Of a stretch of DNA of 64,000 nucleotides, positions 50,801 to 63,200 are shown piece by piece. The position numbers and the translations under genes were made by a program. This DNA comes from Flavobacterium sp. N502536. Lineage in GTDB: Bacteria; Bacteroidota; Bacteroidia; Flavobacteriales; Flavobacteriaceae. Location of the stretch: the NCBI RefSeq assembly GCF_025947345.1, contig NZ_CP110011.1, forward strand, positions 4,988,334-5,052,333, given 5' to 3'. How positions within the stretch are numbered: the stretch's first letter is position 1; each line of letters opens with the position of its first letter. The notes beneath the pieces were generated by a model. That model was not told where the DNA came from and did no database searches. It was given only the letters and a program-made list of their open reading frames with translations.

Positions 50801-53800
50801 AAACGATTTAATGTATTGCTTAACGATTCCATTTTCGTCCAGTCTGAAAACGGTTCGTAAACTTTCGTGTCTTTTTATTACGGTCAGAAAAGCTTCTTTG
50901 AAAATCGAAAGATCCAATACTCCGGTAAACGTAAATATTTTGTACATGTTTAAAGCCACACTGGCCTCTTCCAAATGAGACAGCAACCAAAGCCTTTTTT
51001 GCCCTGATGAAAGCAGATAATTGGCACCCTTCGGAGCTTCTTTGATTTCCTGATAAACAGCAGTCGCAGTTTCGGTTATTTTTTTGGCCAGGCTTTGAAT
51101 GTTTCGGTTTTCGAAAACATCTCTGAGGTTAATTTTTACATTAAATTCCCTGTTTACAACATTTGATAAATGGGTAGCGCTAAGACTGTGTCCGCCAAGT
51201 GTGAAAAAATCTTCAAGTATGCCGATCTTGTTGTTTTGGAGTATCGCTTCCCAGATTTCCACTAGTTTTTGCTCGGTATCATTTTGAGCAGGGATATAAG
51301 CAACGGTTGTTTTTAAACTCACGCCATTGCTTTTACGCAATTTATTTCGGTCTACTTTACCGCTATTGGTTAACGGAATTTCCTCCACTACCACAAAATT
51401 AGACGGAATCATATAGGGAGGCAATTTGTTTCCCAGCCATAAGTTGAGTTCTTCCTTAACCAATTCGGTCGTTGCCACCAGATATCCGGTCAGGTATTTA
51501 TCACCGCTGTTTTCATTGGTATGGTCCAATACGACCGCCGTTGCAATTTGAGGATGTTGGTTTAAAGCGGCCTCTATTTCTTCGAGTTCGATTCTAAATC
51601 CTCTAATTTTTACCTGAAAATCTTTTCGACCCAAGTATTCGATATTTCCGTCAGGCGACCACAGACCGAGATCTCCGGTTTTGTACATTTTTTCTCCGGG
51701 ATGAAACGGATTCGCCACAAACTTTTGACTGGTTAAGTCCGCATTGTTTAAATACCCCAAAGCCAGTCCTTTTCCTGCAATGCAAATTTCTCCAGCTAAA
51801 CCAATAGGCTGCACCACTCCTGAATCGCTCAAAATATAGATCTGAGTGTTCCATATCGGTTTCCCGATTGGGATGCTTTCATTGCCTGGAGCAGTATTAA
51901 AGTAGGTAACGTCTATCGAAGCTTCGGTCGGGCCATAAAGATTGTAAATAGGCGCGGCAGAAATTTTGCTGTACCATTCGTTAACGGTCTTTGGCGTTAG
52001 AGCTTCACCACTGGTGATCACAGCACGCAAACTGGCCAGCTTATCCGCTAATTGTGCTGTATTTGCCACAGAAGCGATAAAAGTATTGAGCATACTTGGC
52101 ACAAAGTGCAGACTGGTTACTCCGTTTGTTTCAATCAAATTTAAGATGCGATGCGGAGCCGAAATATCGTCCTGTTCGCACAGCACCATTTTAGTTCCCC
52201 AGCATAAAGACATAAAAATTTCCCATACCGAAACATCAAAAGTGAAAGTGGTTTTTTGCAAAATAACGTCATCGGAAGTATAGTGGTATTCGTTCCACAT
52301 CCAGTCGATTCTGTTGGTAACTCCTTCGTGCGTAATCATACACCCTTTTGGGTTACCGGTAGATCCCGAGGTGTACAATACGTAGGCCAAATCAGTAACT
52401 TTATTGTGGTTTTGCGGGTTATTTTTAGGGAAAGTTGCCAGCTGTTCTGAAATGTTTTCTAAAACAGCTTCATCGATCAAAAATTTGCATTGACTGTCGG
52501 CTATAATAAAGTTTATTCTTTCTTCCGGATATTGTGGTTCTATCGGAATATAGGCAGCTCCCGCTTTTATGATTGCCATAAGAGCCACAATCATTTGTTC
52601 GCTTCGTGGCAGTTTTACCACTACGAAATCGCCTTGTGTAATGTTTTTTTCTTCGCGTAAATAATAAGCCAGCTGATTGACTTTTTCATTTAGTTCTTGA
52701 AACGTAAATTCTTTTTCTTTGAAGCGAAGTGCTGTATGACCGGCCAATTTTTCAACCTGCTCTTCAAATAAAACATTTAACGGAGCACATACCTGTTTTG
52801 TGTACTCGGTAGCATTAAAATCCAGAATCAGTTTTTTCTTTTCGGCATCACTAACCAACGCTATATTTTCTATGGTTTCTGATGGGATTGTGCTGACGGC
52901 GTTTAATAAATGTTCAAAATGAACGGTGATTTGCTCGATAAAAAAGGCATCGTACAAATCGGTATTGTAAACGATACTGAATTCTAAATTTTCGTCAACC
53001 TCAACAAAATTGAAGAGCAAATCAAACTTACTGGTTTTGTTTTCAGTTTCTAAAGCCTGAACTTTTAAATGCTCACCAATGTTTTTTACGCTTGCACTTT
53101 CGTTGTTTTGTAAAATCAGGAAGATATCAAACAACGGATTTCTGCTTAAATCAGTCTCCGGTTTTGCATCTTCTATTAGCTTATCAAAAGGATATGCCTG
53201 ATAGTTGTAGGCTTTAAGCGTTGTTTCTTTTATCCTTTTTAAGAAAGATTCAAAACTATCTTTGGCGTCAACAGCTGTCCTTAACGCGATGGTATTCAAA
53301 TACAAGCCCAACTGATGATGAAGCAGCTGTGTTTCACGACCCGCTATCGGAGACCCGACAATCACATCGGTTTGATTGGTGTATTTGTAAAGCAATATTT
53401 TTAGGGTTGCCAGTAGCCCCATAAACAAGGTACTCTCGTTGTCCAGACATACTTTTTGGAACTTCGTACTTGTTTCTTTGTTTATCGTTCTGTAAACGGT
53501 ATCTCCATTGTATGTTTTTAATACTGGTCTTGTTTTACTGAAAGGAAGCTGAATTTTAGGAATTTCACCTGAAATCTGTGAGATCCAATAAGCTTTATGC
53601 GCTGCAAAATAATCCTCGTTCAGCAGGTTTTGCTGCCATACCGCATAGTCTTTGTATTGTATGGCCAACGGCTCTTTTGCAACGGTATTTCCTTTCTCTA
53701 ATGCAATATAGTTTTCTAATATTTCATTTATGAGTACGCCCATAGACCAGCCGTCGCTAATGATATGATGAATCATAAAAAAGAAAATCCATTGGTTCTC

Positions 53801-54379
53801 TTCGGTTTGGTACACCGTACTTTTTAGGAGTAAATCGTTTTCAAGATCAAAAGAATACGACATTTCTTTGCTAATTAATGCCTCAACACTCGTGGTGGTA
53901 TTCCTTACATCTATTTCGGCTACACAGAATTGTATTGCTCCGGCAGGTATTATTTTTTGGGCTACACTGTTCTCCTGACTTACAAATTGAGTTCTCAGAA
54001 TTTCATGGCGTTCTATCACAAGTTGAAAGGCTTGTTCTAATGTTTTTACCTTAAGATTGCCTTCAAAAGTGTATAATGCCGGAACATTGTAGGCCCGGTT
54101 AGATTCTTCCATCTGACTTAAAACCCACATTCTGTATTGAGAAGAAGATAACGGATAGTACGCTGAATCGGTCGTTTTTAGAATTTCAGGCAGTGCCGGT
54201 TTTGACGATTGCAGTTTTGCATTGTCGAGCAAAAAAAGCGTCAATTCTTCTTTATGCTTTTTTATTTCTTCAATTAAGCTATGGTCAATATTCGATTTTT
54301 CGGCAAAAACCTTTAATTTATTATCCACTATTTCAAGTAAAATTCCTTCTCCCTGTAGTTTCTCAATTAATTTTTTCAT
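47865..54379 (-). CDS. NRPS, TubC-C-A-T-C-A-T (Ser, Tyr-like), one-base frameshift
   Basis: Two modules read in two frames. Frame one (54379 to 49544) holds a TubC docking domain (1-55), C1 (HHIISDGWS, 204), A1 (YTSGSTGNPKG near 668), T1 (GGHSL near 1064), C2 (HHIISDGLS near 1251) and the start of A2, stopping after IVFEDKK. Adding one base to the T run at 49547-49552 restores EDKKITYQELDEVSN and runs straight on into the frame ending at 47865, which carries the rest of A2 and T2 (GGHSL near 2111). Restored length is about 2171 residues. Codes: A1 DVWHISLIDK, the standard serine code; A2 DASTVAAICK, one residue from a known tyrosine code and also close to GrsA Phe. The tail ends FENISI. A hydroxylase gene follows at 37 bases. 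Confidence 0.9.
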
Positions 54380-54459
54380 TGGTTTATTTTAATTTTCGGA
54401 GGATCTTTTTTCAATTATTAAAGTAAAATGGCAGCACGTTTTATACTCAAAAGACGCTG

Positions 54460-57400
54460 TTACAAGTCGATATCTATTTCCTGAAGGTCTTTTTTGTTTG
54501 CGGTTAACTCTTCTTGTTTCTGAATGAAACTGAGCTGTTCTGCCATGGCTTCAATAGTTCGGAATTGGAATATGTGACCAATACTTATTTCAACACCAAA
54601 ACGCTCCTGAATGCTATTGGCCAATTTCACCGCTCTTAAGCTATGTCCTCCTATTTCAAAGAAATCATCGGTTACACTGATCTTTTCGATCCCCAGTATT
54701 TCGCTCCAGATTTCAGACAGGCTTTTCTCGGTTTCGTTTCTGTAGGCGATGTATTCTCTTTCTAATTGGGATAAATCAATTTCGGGAAGCAGGTCTTTGT
54801 CTACCTTTCCGTTTTTGTTCAAAATGAAATCGTCCACTTCGATAAAATAGCTCGGAATCATATAAAAAGGAAGTCTGTCGCCCAAATAGGCCTTTAGCTC
54901 CTTTGTATTCATTGCCGCAGTTGTTTTGACGTAAGCCACAATAAATTTATCGGCAGCTTCTTCCCCCGCTTCTTTTAGCACCACTACTGCCCCATTGATT
55001 TCAGGATGAGCGTCTAAGGTTTTTTCGATGTCATTGAGTTCAATTCTGTACCCGCGAAGTTTAACCTGATTGTCTTTTCTTCCAAAAAATTTAATGTTAC
55101 CATCTGGTAGCCATAATCCTAAATCGCCCGTTTTATAAACTCTTTCGTTGTTTAAACTTGCCGGCGTCAGGAATTTTTCGGCATTTAATGTTGGTGCATT
55201 CAGATAACCCAGAGAGAGACCATCACCTGCCAGATATATTTCGCCAATCACTCCCAGCGGGCATAATTGCAAACTTTGATCTAAAATATATGCCTTCGAA
55301 TTGTTGATGGGTTTTCCAATAGGAATATCTTCTTCTACGGGTGCTGTAATTTTATAGGTTGCCGAAAACGTAGTGTTTTCAGTAGGTCCGTAACCGTTAA
55401 TAAGGTTTAGTTTAGGATAGGTTTCCAGCAATTTACTAATGTGCTTGGCCGATAATTTTTCACCTCCCGCAAGTACATTGGTCAATCCTTCAAAAACCGA
55501 TACATCCTGATCTGTAAACTGATTCAATAAGCCCGATGTAAACCACATCGTATCAACTTTTTCTGCTTTTATTAATGCCGAAAGTTTTTTGGTATTCAAC
55601 AGCTCTTCTTTGTCGCATAAAACCAATTTCCCGCCATTAAGCAGTGCTCCCCAGAATTCAAAAGTAGAAGCATCAAAAGACACTGAACCTGTAGACAATA
55701 TGGAGTTTACCGTATCAAAATCAAGATAATTGGTGTTTTTAACCAATCGCGTAACCCCTTTATGCGGTACTAAAACCCCTTTTGGATTTCCTGTAGAACC
55801 GGAAGTGTACATGATGTAAGCCGGAGCTTCGGGATCGTTTATAACCTGTTTGGACAGCGACACCTTTTCTAAAGCGTCTAACTGAACATCAATGGCTACA
55901 ATACTTCCTTCAAAAAAATCAAGGTCAAACATATAGTCCATCTGAGTAATGATGGTTTTGGTATCAATGTCGTTGGCGATAAACTGTTTTCTGATCTTCG
56001 GACTCTCGGTATCAATTGGAACATAGATCCCGCCTGCTTTCAAAATTCCGAGTATGCTGCTAATCAGAAGTTCTGATTTATCGAGAATAATTCCAACTTT
56101 GTCGCCTTTACCTACCCCGTATTCTGTGGTTAGCAAATGGGCTATTTTGTTTGAATTATGATCTAATTCTTCATAGGTGAGCTGGGTGTTTTTATAGACC
56201 ACTGCTATTTGCCACGGCGCTTTATAGACTTGTTGGCGAAAAGCATCCACTATATCCATACAAACCTCAGTACTAAAAATACCACTGCTAAAATCTGCTG
56301 AAAGAAGCTGTATTTCGCCAACAGATAAATATGGCAGAGCAGCAAGATCACGATCCGGATTAGCGGTTACAGCAACCAACAGGTTTTGAAAATGCTTTTG
56401 AATTTGACCTATAAAAGCTGCATCAAAAATGTCGGTATTGTACACTAAACTAAACTCCAGACCTTTTAGGGTTTCTACAAAATTGAATGAAATGTCAAAT
56501 CTGCTCACAGCAGCTTTCGTTTTTTCATACAAGGCTATAGCAAGACCTTCGCTGTTTAAAGAATCTATTTTCTGATCTAAATCGGTATTCTGTAAAACGA
56601 CAGTAGCATCAAACAACGGGTTTCTGCTGATATCGTGAGTCAGATTCAGGTCGGAAATTAATTGATCAAAAGGATAAATTTGATGTTCGTAGGCTTCCTG
56701 AGTCAGTTTTTTTACTTTACGGAAAAGCGCTGTTACAGTATCCTCGTCCGAAAACTGGCAACGCAGAGGCAATACGTTAATAAAACAACCTATTTGTCCT
56801 TCTAAGTCACTATGGTTCCTTCCGGTAATGGTACTTCCCAGTATAATATCCTGCTGATTGGTGTATTTGTAAATCAACAGATTTACGACAGTCACCAAGC
56901 CCATAAATAAAGTCAGGTTTTCCTTGTCCATTACATTTTTAAAATCCTGTACCGTCTTAGCATCAATGTTTACGGTAACTGTTTCACCATTGTAGGATTT
57001 AATTTTAGGACGGATTTTACTTTTTTGCAGATTGAGTACAGGCAATTCTCCTGCGAATTTTTCAATCCAGTAGGCTTTATGAACGGCTAAGGTTTCATTT
57101 TTTAATTGTTCATTCTGCCAGGACGCAAAATCTTTATATTGAATTCGCAGCGGTTGTAAGTTTACGGCAAGTTTGTTTTTATGTGCTTTGTACAAATGCA
57201 GCAATTCTTCAATAAAAACTTCCATCGACAGTCCGTCGCTAATGATATGATGCATCACCGAAACCAAAATCCATCTGGATTCTTCGACCTGCAACAAACT
57301 TACTTTTAAAAGCGGCCCTTCAGACAGATTAAATACAACCTGAATTAAATCGTTTATTGTTTTTTCTAATTCCTCTTCTGAACGGTTTCTAAAATCAATG

Positions 57401-60185
57401 GTATCAATCGTAAAATTATTGTTCTTTTCAGGCGCTATAATTTGTCTTAACCCCATATGCTCTTCCTCTTTAAAAGTGGTTCTGAAACTTTCGTGTCGTG
57501 CTGTTATGGTTTGAAAAGCAAAAGATAATGCCGATTGGTCCAGCTCTCCTTCAAAAGTGTAAATACTTGGAATGGTGTACGCCTTATTGGCTTCCTGAAA
57601 CTGGCTTAGTGCCCAAAAACGTTGTTGTGCCGATGAAACCGGGTAACTGGATTGTTGCGCTAATACCTCTATTTCCTGAAAATAATTTTCCTTAGCCTGC
57701 AATACGGTTTCTGAAAGCGCTTTAATAGTTCTGTCTTCAAAAACGTTTCCGATCTCTATTTTTATGTTTAAATTTTTATGAATTGTCGACACCAGGTTCA
57801 TGGCCTTGATGCTATGCCCTCCGATATCAAAAAAGTCGTCTGTTATACTGATGTCCTCTTTCCCAAACAATTCCCTCCAGATATCGTGCAAGGCGATCTG
57901 TATTTCTGTCGTCGGTAAAATCAGTTCTCTTGTTACTTCTTTCTTCGATTGGGCCAGTTGGTTCAGTTCTTTCTGATCTACTTTTCCGTTTCTGTTTAAG
58001 GGGATTTGTTGTACCTGAGTAATATGATCCGGAACCATATAATTCGGCAGTTTTTTGGCTAAGAACAAACGAAGTTCGGCAGCTCTGATTGGGGTTTCGG
58101 CCACAAAAAAAGCAGCTAAAAATTTCACGTCATGGCTGTCTTTGTTTACCAAAATTACAGCCTCGGTAATACCGCTATAACTTGTTATTTTTCGTTCGAT
58201 TTCTCCCAATTCTATTCTGAAACCACGAATTTTAACCTGACTGTCGCTTCGGCCTATGATTTCTATATTTCCGTCCGGCAACCACTTGCAGATGTCTCCG
58301 GTTTTGTATAATAGTGAGTTTTGCAGATAAGGGTTTTCGACAAAACTTTTAGACGTCAGTTCTTCTTTGTTTAAGTAACCGGCTGCCAGACCTTCGCCCG
58401 AAACATACAGTTCGCCCGAAACTCCAATAGGTTGTAATTTCATATTCTCATTCAAAATGAAACCTTGTGTATACGAAATTGGTTTCCCGATTGGAATGCT
58501 CTGTGCCTCTTCCGGAACCTCATCGACAGGGCAAAAAGTCGAAAAAGTGGTATTCTCGGTAGGCCCGTAAACGTGTAATAATCTTCCGCTTCCGATATGA
58601 TTTACGAACTTTCGCACATGCGATACGGATACCATTTCTCCGCCAAACAGAATTTTTCTTAAATTTATGAGGCTTTCAATATCAGTATCCACCATAGCAT
58701 TAAATAAGGCGGTGGTCATAAAAACAACTGAAATTTCATTTGCAGTAATCGCCTGAAACAGCAACTCAAAATTGAGTACTAAATCTTTCTCGGGAATGTG
58801 TAAGGTCGCCCCATTTAATAAGGTTCCCCAGATGTCAAATGTAGAGCCGTCAAATGAAGGATTTGAGATCGCCAAAATACGATCCTGAGGGTCAATTTTT
58901 ATGTAATTGGTTTCTTTAACCAGTCGTACTATACTTTTATCTTTTACCACAACTCCCTTAGGCACTCCTGTTGATCCCGAGGTGTACATGATGTACGCAA
59001 TGTCGCCTTTGCTGTTGCTGCTTTCCCAATTTGAATCGGAAAGACTTTCTTCGCCAAGCATGACGTCGATACTAAACAAAGGAACCGAATAAGGAATCAG
59101 ATCGTTTAGGTATTCGATTTGTGTGATAATCACTTTAGGCTGTGTATCAGACAGTATATAAGCAAGTCTTTCTTCGGTAAGATTATGGTCTAATGGCAAA
59201 TAAACTGCTCCTAGTTTTAATGCGGCAACAAAGGCAAAAATGGTATTATCGGAGTAATCGGTCATAACCCCAATGCGATCTCCGGTTGAATGTCGTACTC
59301 TTTCTGCAGCTGATAAGCCAGCTGATTTGCTTTCTGGTTTACAGCAGCATAGGTATATTTTTTTTCTTTATGAACTAAAGCGATGTTATGCGGAGTTGCA
59401 GCAACCTGCTCTTCAAAAACAGCAATGACAGTGGTTTCAATCCTTTGTTCGGCTTCTCCCGAAAATTCCAGTAATTGCTGTTTCTCAGCTTCGGTGATGC
59501 ATTCTGTTTCATTCACGATAGTATCAATCAAATCGCTTATATTTTCCAGTATATACGTATAGTACTGAACCAGATTTTCGATGAAAGAAGCAGCATATTT
59601 TGCCGCATCATAATGTATCTTTATCGCTTCGTGACCCGCGTGAGTATCATCTATTTCCAGACAAAGTTTGGCCTGAGCAATGCGGTTGTTTTTAGGATTT
59701 AATTTAGTATAGGCAAACGCATAATGAAGGTATTCTTCCTGAGTCAGTTCAAGATTCAGAAATTCATTTTCAATTAATTCAAAATCAATAGCTTCATAAA
59801 GCAGTGTATCTTCAATCTCTTTTTTGGTGGTATTTATTACATCTCTTAAAGTAGCGGTATTGGATATCGCGGTATGATAAAATAGTACGCTGTCTTTTTC
59901 CTGAGGTTCGTTCTGCAAAGAAAAAGGAGATGAAGCCACCCAAATACTATCGCTGTTCGTGTATCTTTTTAGTAGTGCATTAAAAACCGACAAGTATATG
60001 GTGCCCGCAGCAAGAACATTCCCTCCTGATAATTTATAGACTTTATCTAAACAGCTACTTTTTAATAAAATACTATAGCTACCAGAAGGAATTTGTTCAT
60101 ATTTACTAAGCAGGTGATTGGTATCATTGCTGTATTGTTTTATTTTATTAAACCAATAATCTTGTATGATTTTTTTATCTTTCAT
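54460..60185 (-). CDS. NRPS, partial C lobe-A-T-C-A-T (Ile-like, Val-like), one-base frameshift
   Basis: Begins at 60185 (MKDKKIIQDYW). The first 215 or so residues resemble only the C-terminal lobe of a condensation domain; no HHxxxDG motif is present. A1 follows, interrupted at 59282-59285: frame one stops at 59262 after YDIQPE, and one added G/C restores YDIQPGDRIGVMTDYSDN into the long frame ending at 54460. Then T1 (GGHSI near 792), C (HHIISDGLS near 976), A2 (core near 1458) and T2 (GGHSL near 1848). Restored length is about 1908 residues. Codes: A1 DGFFLGVTFK (close to the Ile code DGFFLGVVYK), A2 DAFWLGGTFK (close to Val). The tail ends EIDIDL. The missing condensation activity for module one probably comes from the C domain that ends the upstream protein, 69 bases away. 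Confidence 0.88.
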
Positions 60186-60254
60186 GATATAAACGGATTA
60201 ATTGCAGGGATTACAAAGGGTTTATTTGCTCTTTTTAGGATTGGTATGTTGTCG

Positions 60255-63200
60255 CTAAAAATTGATTTCGATATTTATTCTGGAAGCTTCCAGTTCTTTT
60301 TCGCGTTGGATTTTGAAACTGTATGCGGCGATCTCCTGTTCGATGTCTTTTGATACTTCTTCTAAAAAAACCAAATAACGTTCTACAAACAGTTCTATGG
60401 TAGCGCTGCTAAAAGCCTCTTTTCTGTATTCAAGAGTGAAATGTGAACCGTTTGAAATGACCCACAAATCATATTTCACCTGTGCTGTGGCTACACTTTG
60501 CGCTTTTACTTTAAGATTTTCGTTGATACTGAATTCGTCCTGAGCGAGCTCATTCCAGGTAAAACCAGTGTTGATAAAATTAGTTCCGCGGTCACCCCTT
60601 TCAAATTCTAAATCTCTTAAGATTAAATCGATAGGATACATTTGATGCTCAAAAGCTTTTGATAGTTTGTCCTGAACCAGTCTGATGATGCTGTCGAAAT
60701 TTTCGTCCTGCTGAAGCTTGATTCTGATCGGCAGCAGATTCACATAATAGCCTAATTGGTCTTCGAGATTGGCATGAACTCTTCCGGCAAACGGAACGCC
60801 CAGTATAATATCAGATTGCTCTGTTTGCAAGTGTAAAAAGCTAAAGAAAGCCGCTAAGTGAAATGTAAATTCAGTAACATTTAGTTTTTTAGCTATTTTT
60901 TTGATAGCCGAATTAACTGCGGGATTGAGGATAAACTCTATTTTACTGTCCTGATCCTCTGAAATAGTTTCCTGCAAATAATCGTATTTAAGCTGAAGCG
61001 GTTTTAAATGTCCCTGTAATTCCTTCATCCAATAGGTATTGGTAATCACATTGCTTTCTATTTGATGCTTCAACCAATAGCTGTATTCTTTGTATTGAAT
61101 GTCTAATTTGGAAGAGGGAAGAATGGCTTCTTTTTTCAATATCGAGTTGTAAGTACTGCTTATCTCTTCGACCAAAAGCTGTAGCGACCAGGCATCAGAT
61201 ATGATGTGATGAATGACGAACAATAAGGTATGATGTTCGCGATCGATACGTATTATTTTTGCTTTGAATAAAGGTCCTTTGAAGAGATTAAATACAAAAC
61301 CGGCTGTTTGCTGAATTTCCTCTTCCAGTAAAAACTCTTTATCGCTATGACCGCTAAAGTCGTCACATCCTATCGAAAATTTAAATTCTTCTGACGGGGT
61401 AATGAACTGTCTGATGTTTTTTTCGTCGTCTTCTTTAAAAACAGTTCTTAATATTTCGTGCTTTTTGATCACGCGAAACAAGGCTTCTTTAAAAGCAATA
61501 ATATCCAGGTTCCGTAAAAATGATATACCGCAGGAATGTTGTAAGCCACCTCATTACCTTTAAACTGACTTACCATCCAAAGACTTTTTTGGGCATATGA
61601 CATTTCGTAGGAAACGGCCTGAGGCACAACGGCGATAGGTGCAAAATTGTTGGAAAACGATGCTTTTACTAATTCGGCCTGATCTCTTAAAACGGAATAC
61701 TCGAACAGTTTTTCAAAAGAAACGGTAACCTGTAGCTGTTCATTTATTTTATAATCAGCTGCCCTAACTTCAGACTATGTCCTCCTAAATTAAAGAAATC
61801 ATCGGTCGCATTAACTGTGTCTACGGCTAAAATATCTTTCCAAATAAGGGCTAACGTTTTTCAATTCTTCCTTTTGGAGCGATACGTTCGGTATTCGTTT
61901 CGGTACCTGCATCGATAGCCGGAAGCGCCTCCTTGTCTGTTTTTCCATTAGGCGATAAAGGGATAAAAGGAACGGCAACGTAATATTGCGGAACCATATA
62001 AGCAGGCAGTTTGTTTTGCAGATATTCTTTAAATTCATTTTTAGCAATACCCTCCCCCTGTGTAATAGGCTGCCAGAACATCAACACCTTTCAATTGTTT
62101 TACGGCAACCACAACTTTTTTAGAGCAGCTGAAAACTGCAACAAACAATTTTCTATTTCGTCTAGTTCAATTCTGTACCCTCTCAATTTTACCTGATGAT
62201 CTTTTCTGCCCAGAATTCGATATTTCCGTCGGGAAACCATTTCACCATGTCTCCTGTATCGTATAGAATACTTCCCTCGATAAATGGATTTTTAATAAAC
62301 TTCGCAGCGCTGAGTTCTTCCTTATTCAGATAACCAAGTGCTATACCGGCACCCGCCAAATAAAGTCTTCCTGTGATACCAACCGGTGTGAGTTGTAGAT
62401 TTTCGTCGAGTATATATGCTTGTGTATAGAAATTGGTTTCCCTACAGGAATTGACTTGTACTCTTTGCCTTTCTCTAATTTATAATAGGTGCTGTATGTG
62501 GTATCTTCAGAAGGTCCGTAGAGGTTTCTTACCTCAGCATTTGTGCGTAACAGCTCTCTCGCAATATCCACCGAAATGGCTCTCCCGCTAAATTGATAAT
62601 ACTGGCATTTTGCAAAGCAGAAAAATCTTCTTCAATCAGACTTCGAATGCTTGAAGGAACTGTATTCAATACTACTCTTTTGTCCTTTTTTAATTCTTTG
62701 CCTATTTCCAAAGCATTGCTGAGCAACTTTATTGTTTTTCCAACGGATAAGGTAAAAAACATCTCATAGGCCGAAAGATCAAAACAATGTGAGGTTGCTG
62801 CATAAACTAAATCAAAATGTGCGGTATCAAACTCTTTTTTAGCCCAGTACAATAAAGCAACCACATTTATTGGTAATGAGAACTCCCTTTGGTTTACCGG
62901 TGGTTCCCGAAGTATAAATAACATAGGCCAGATCTTCGGCTTTGCTTATTTTCTGAAGGTTCTCTGTAGCGTATTGCTCTTTTTTTACCAAAACTGATCC
63001 AGTTCTTTTTCGTCAATAACCACCTTGCAATTACTATCGGCTACGATGTAGGCAATACGTTCTTCCGGGTAATTAACATCTATAGGTACATAAGCCGCCC
63101 CGATTTAAGCACTCCTAAAATGGTCGTTACTAAACGTTCGTCTCTTTTTAAACGTACTCCTACTAAATCGTTTGGCTGGATGTTGTACTTTTCTCTCAGA

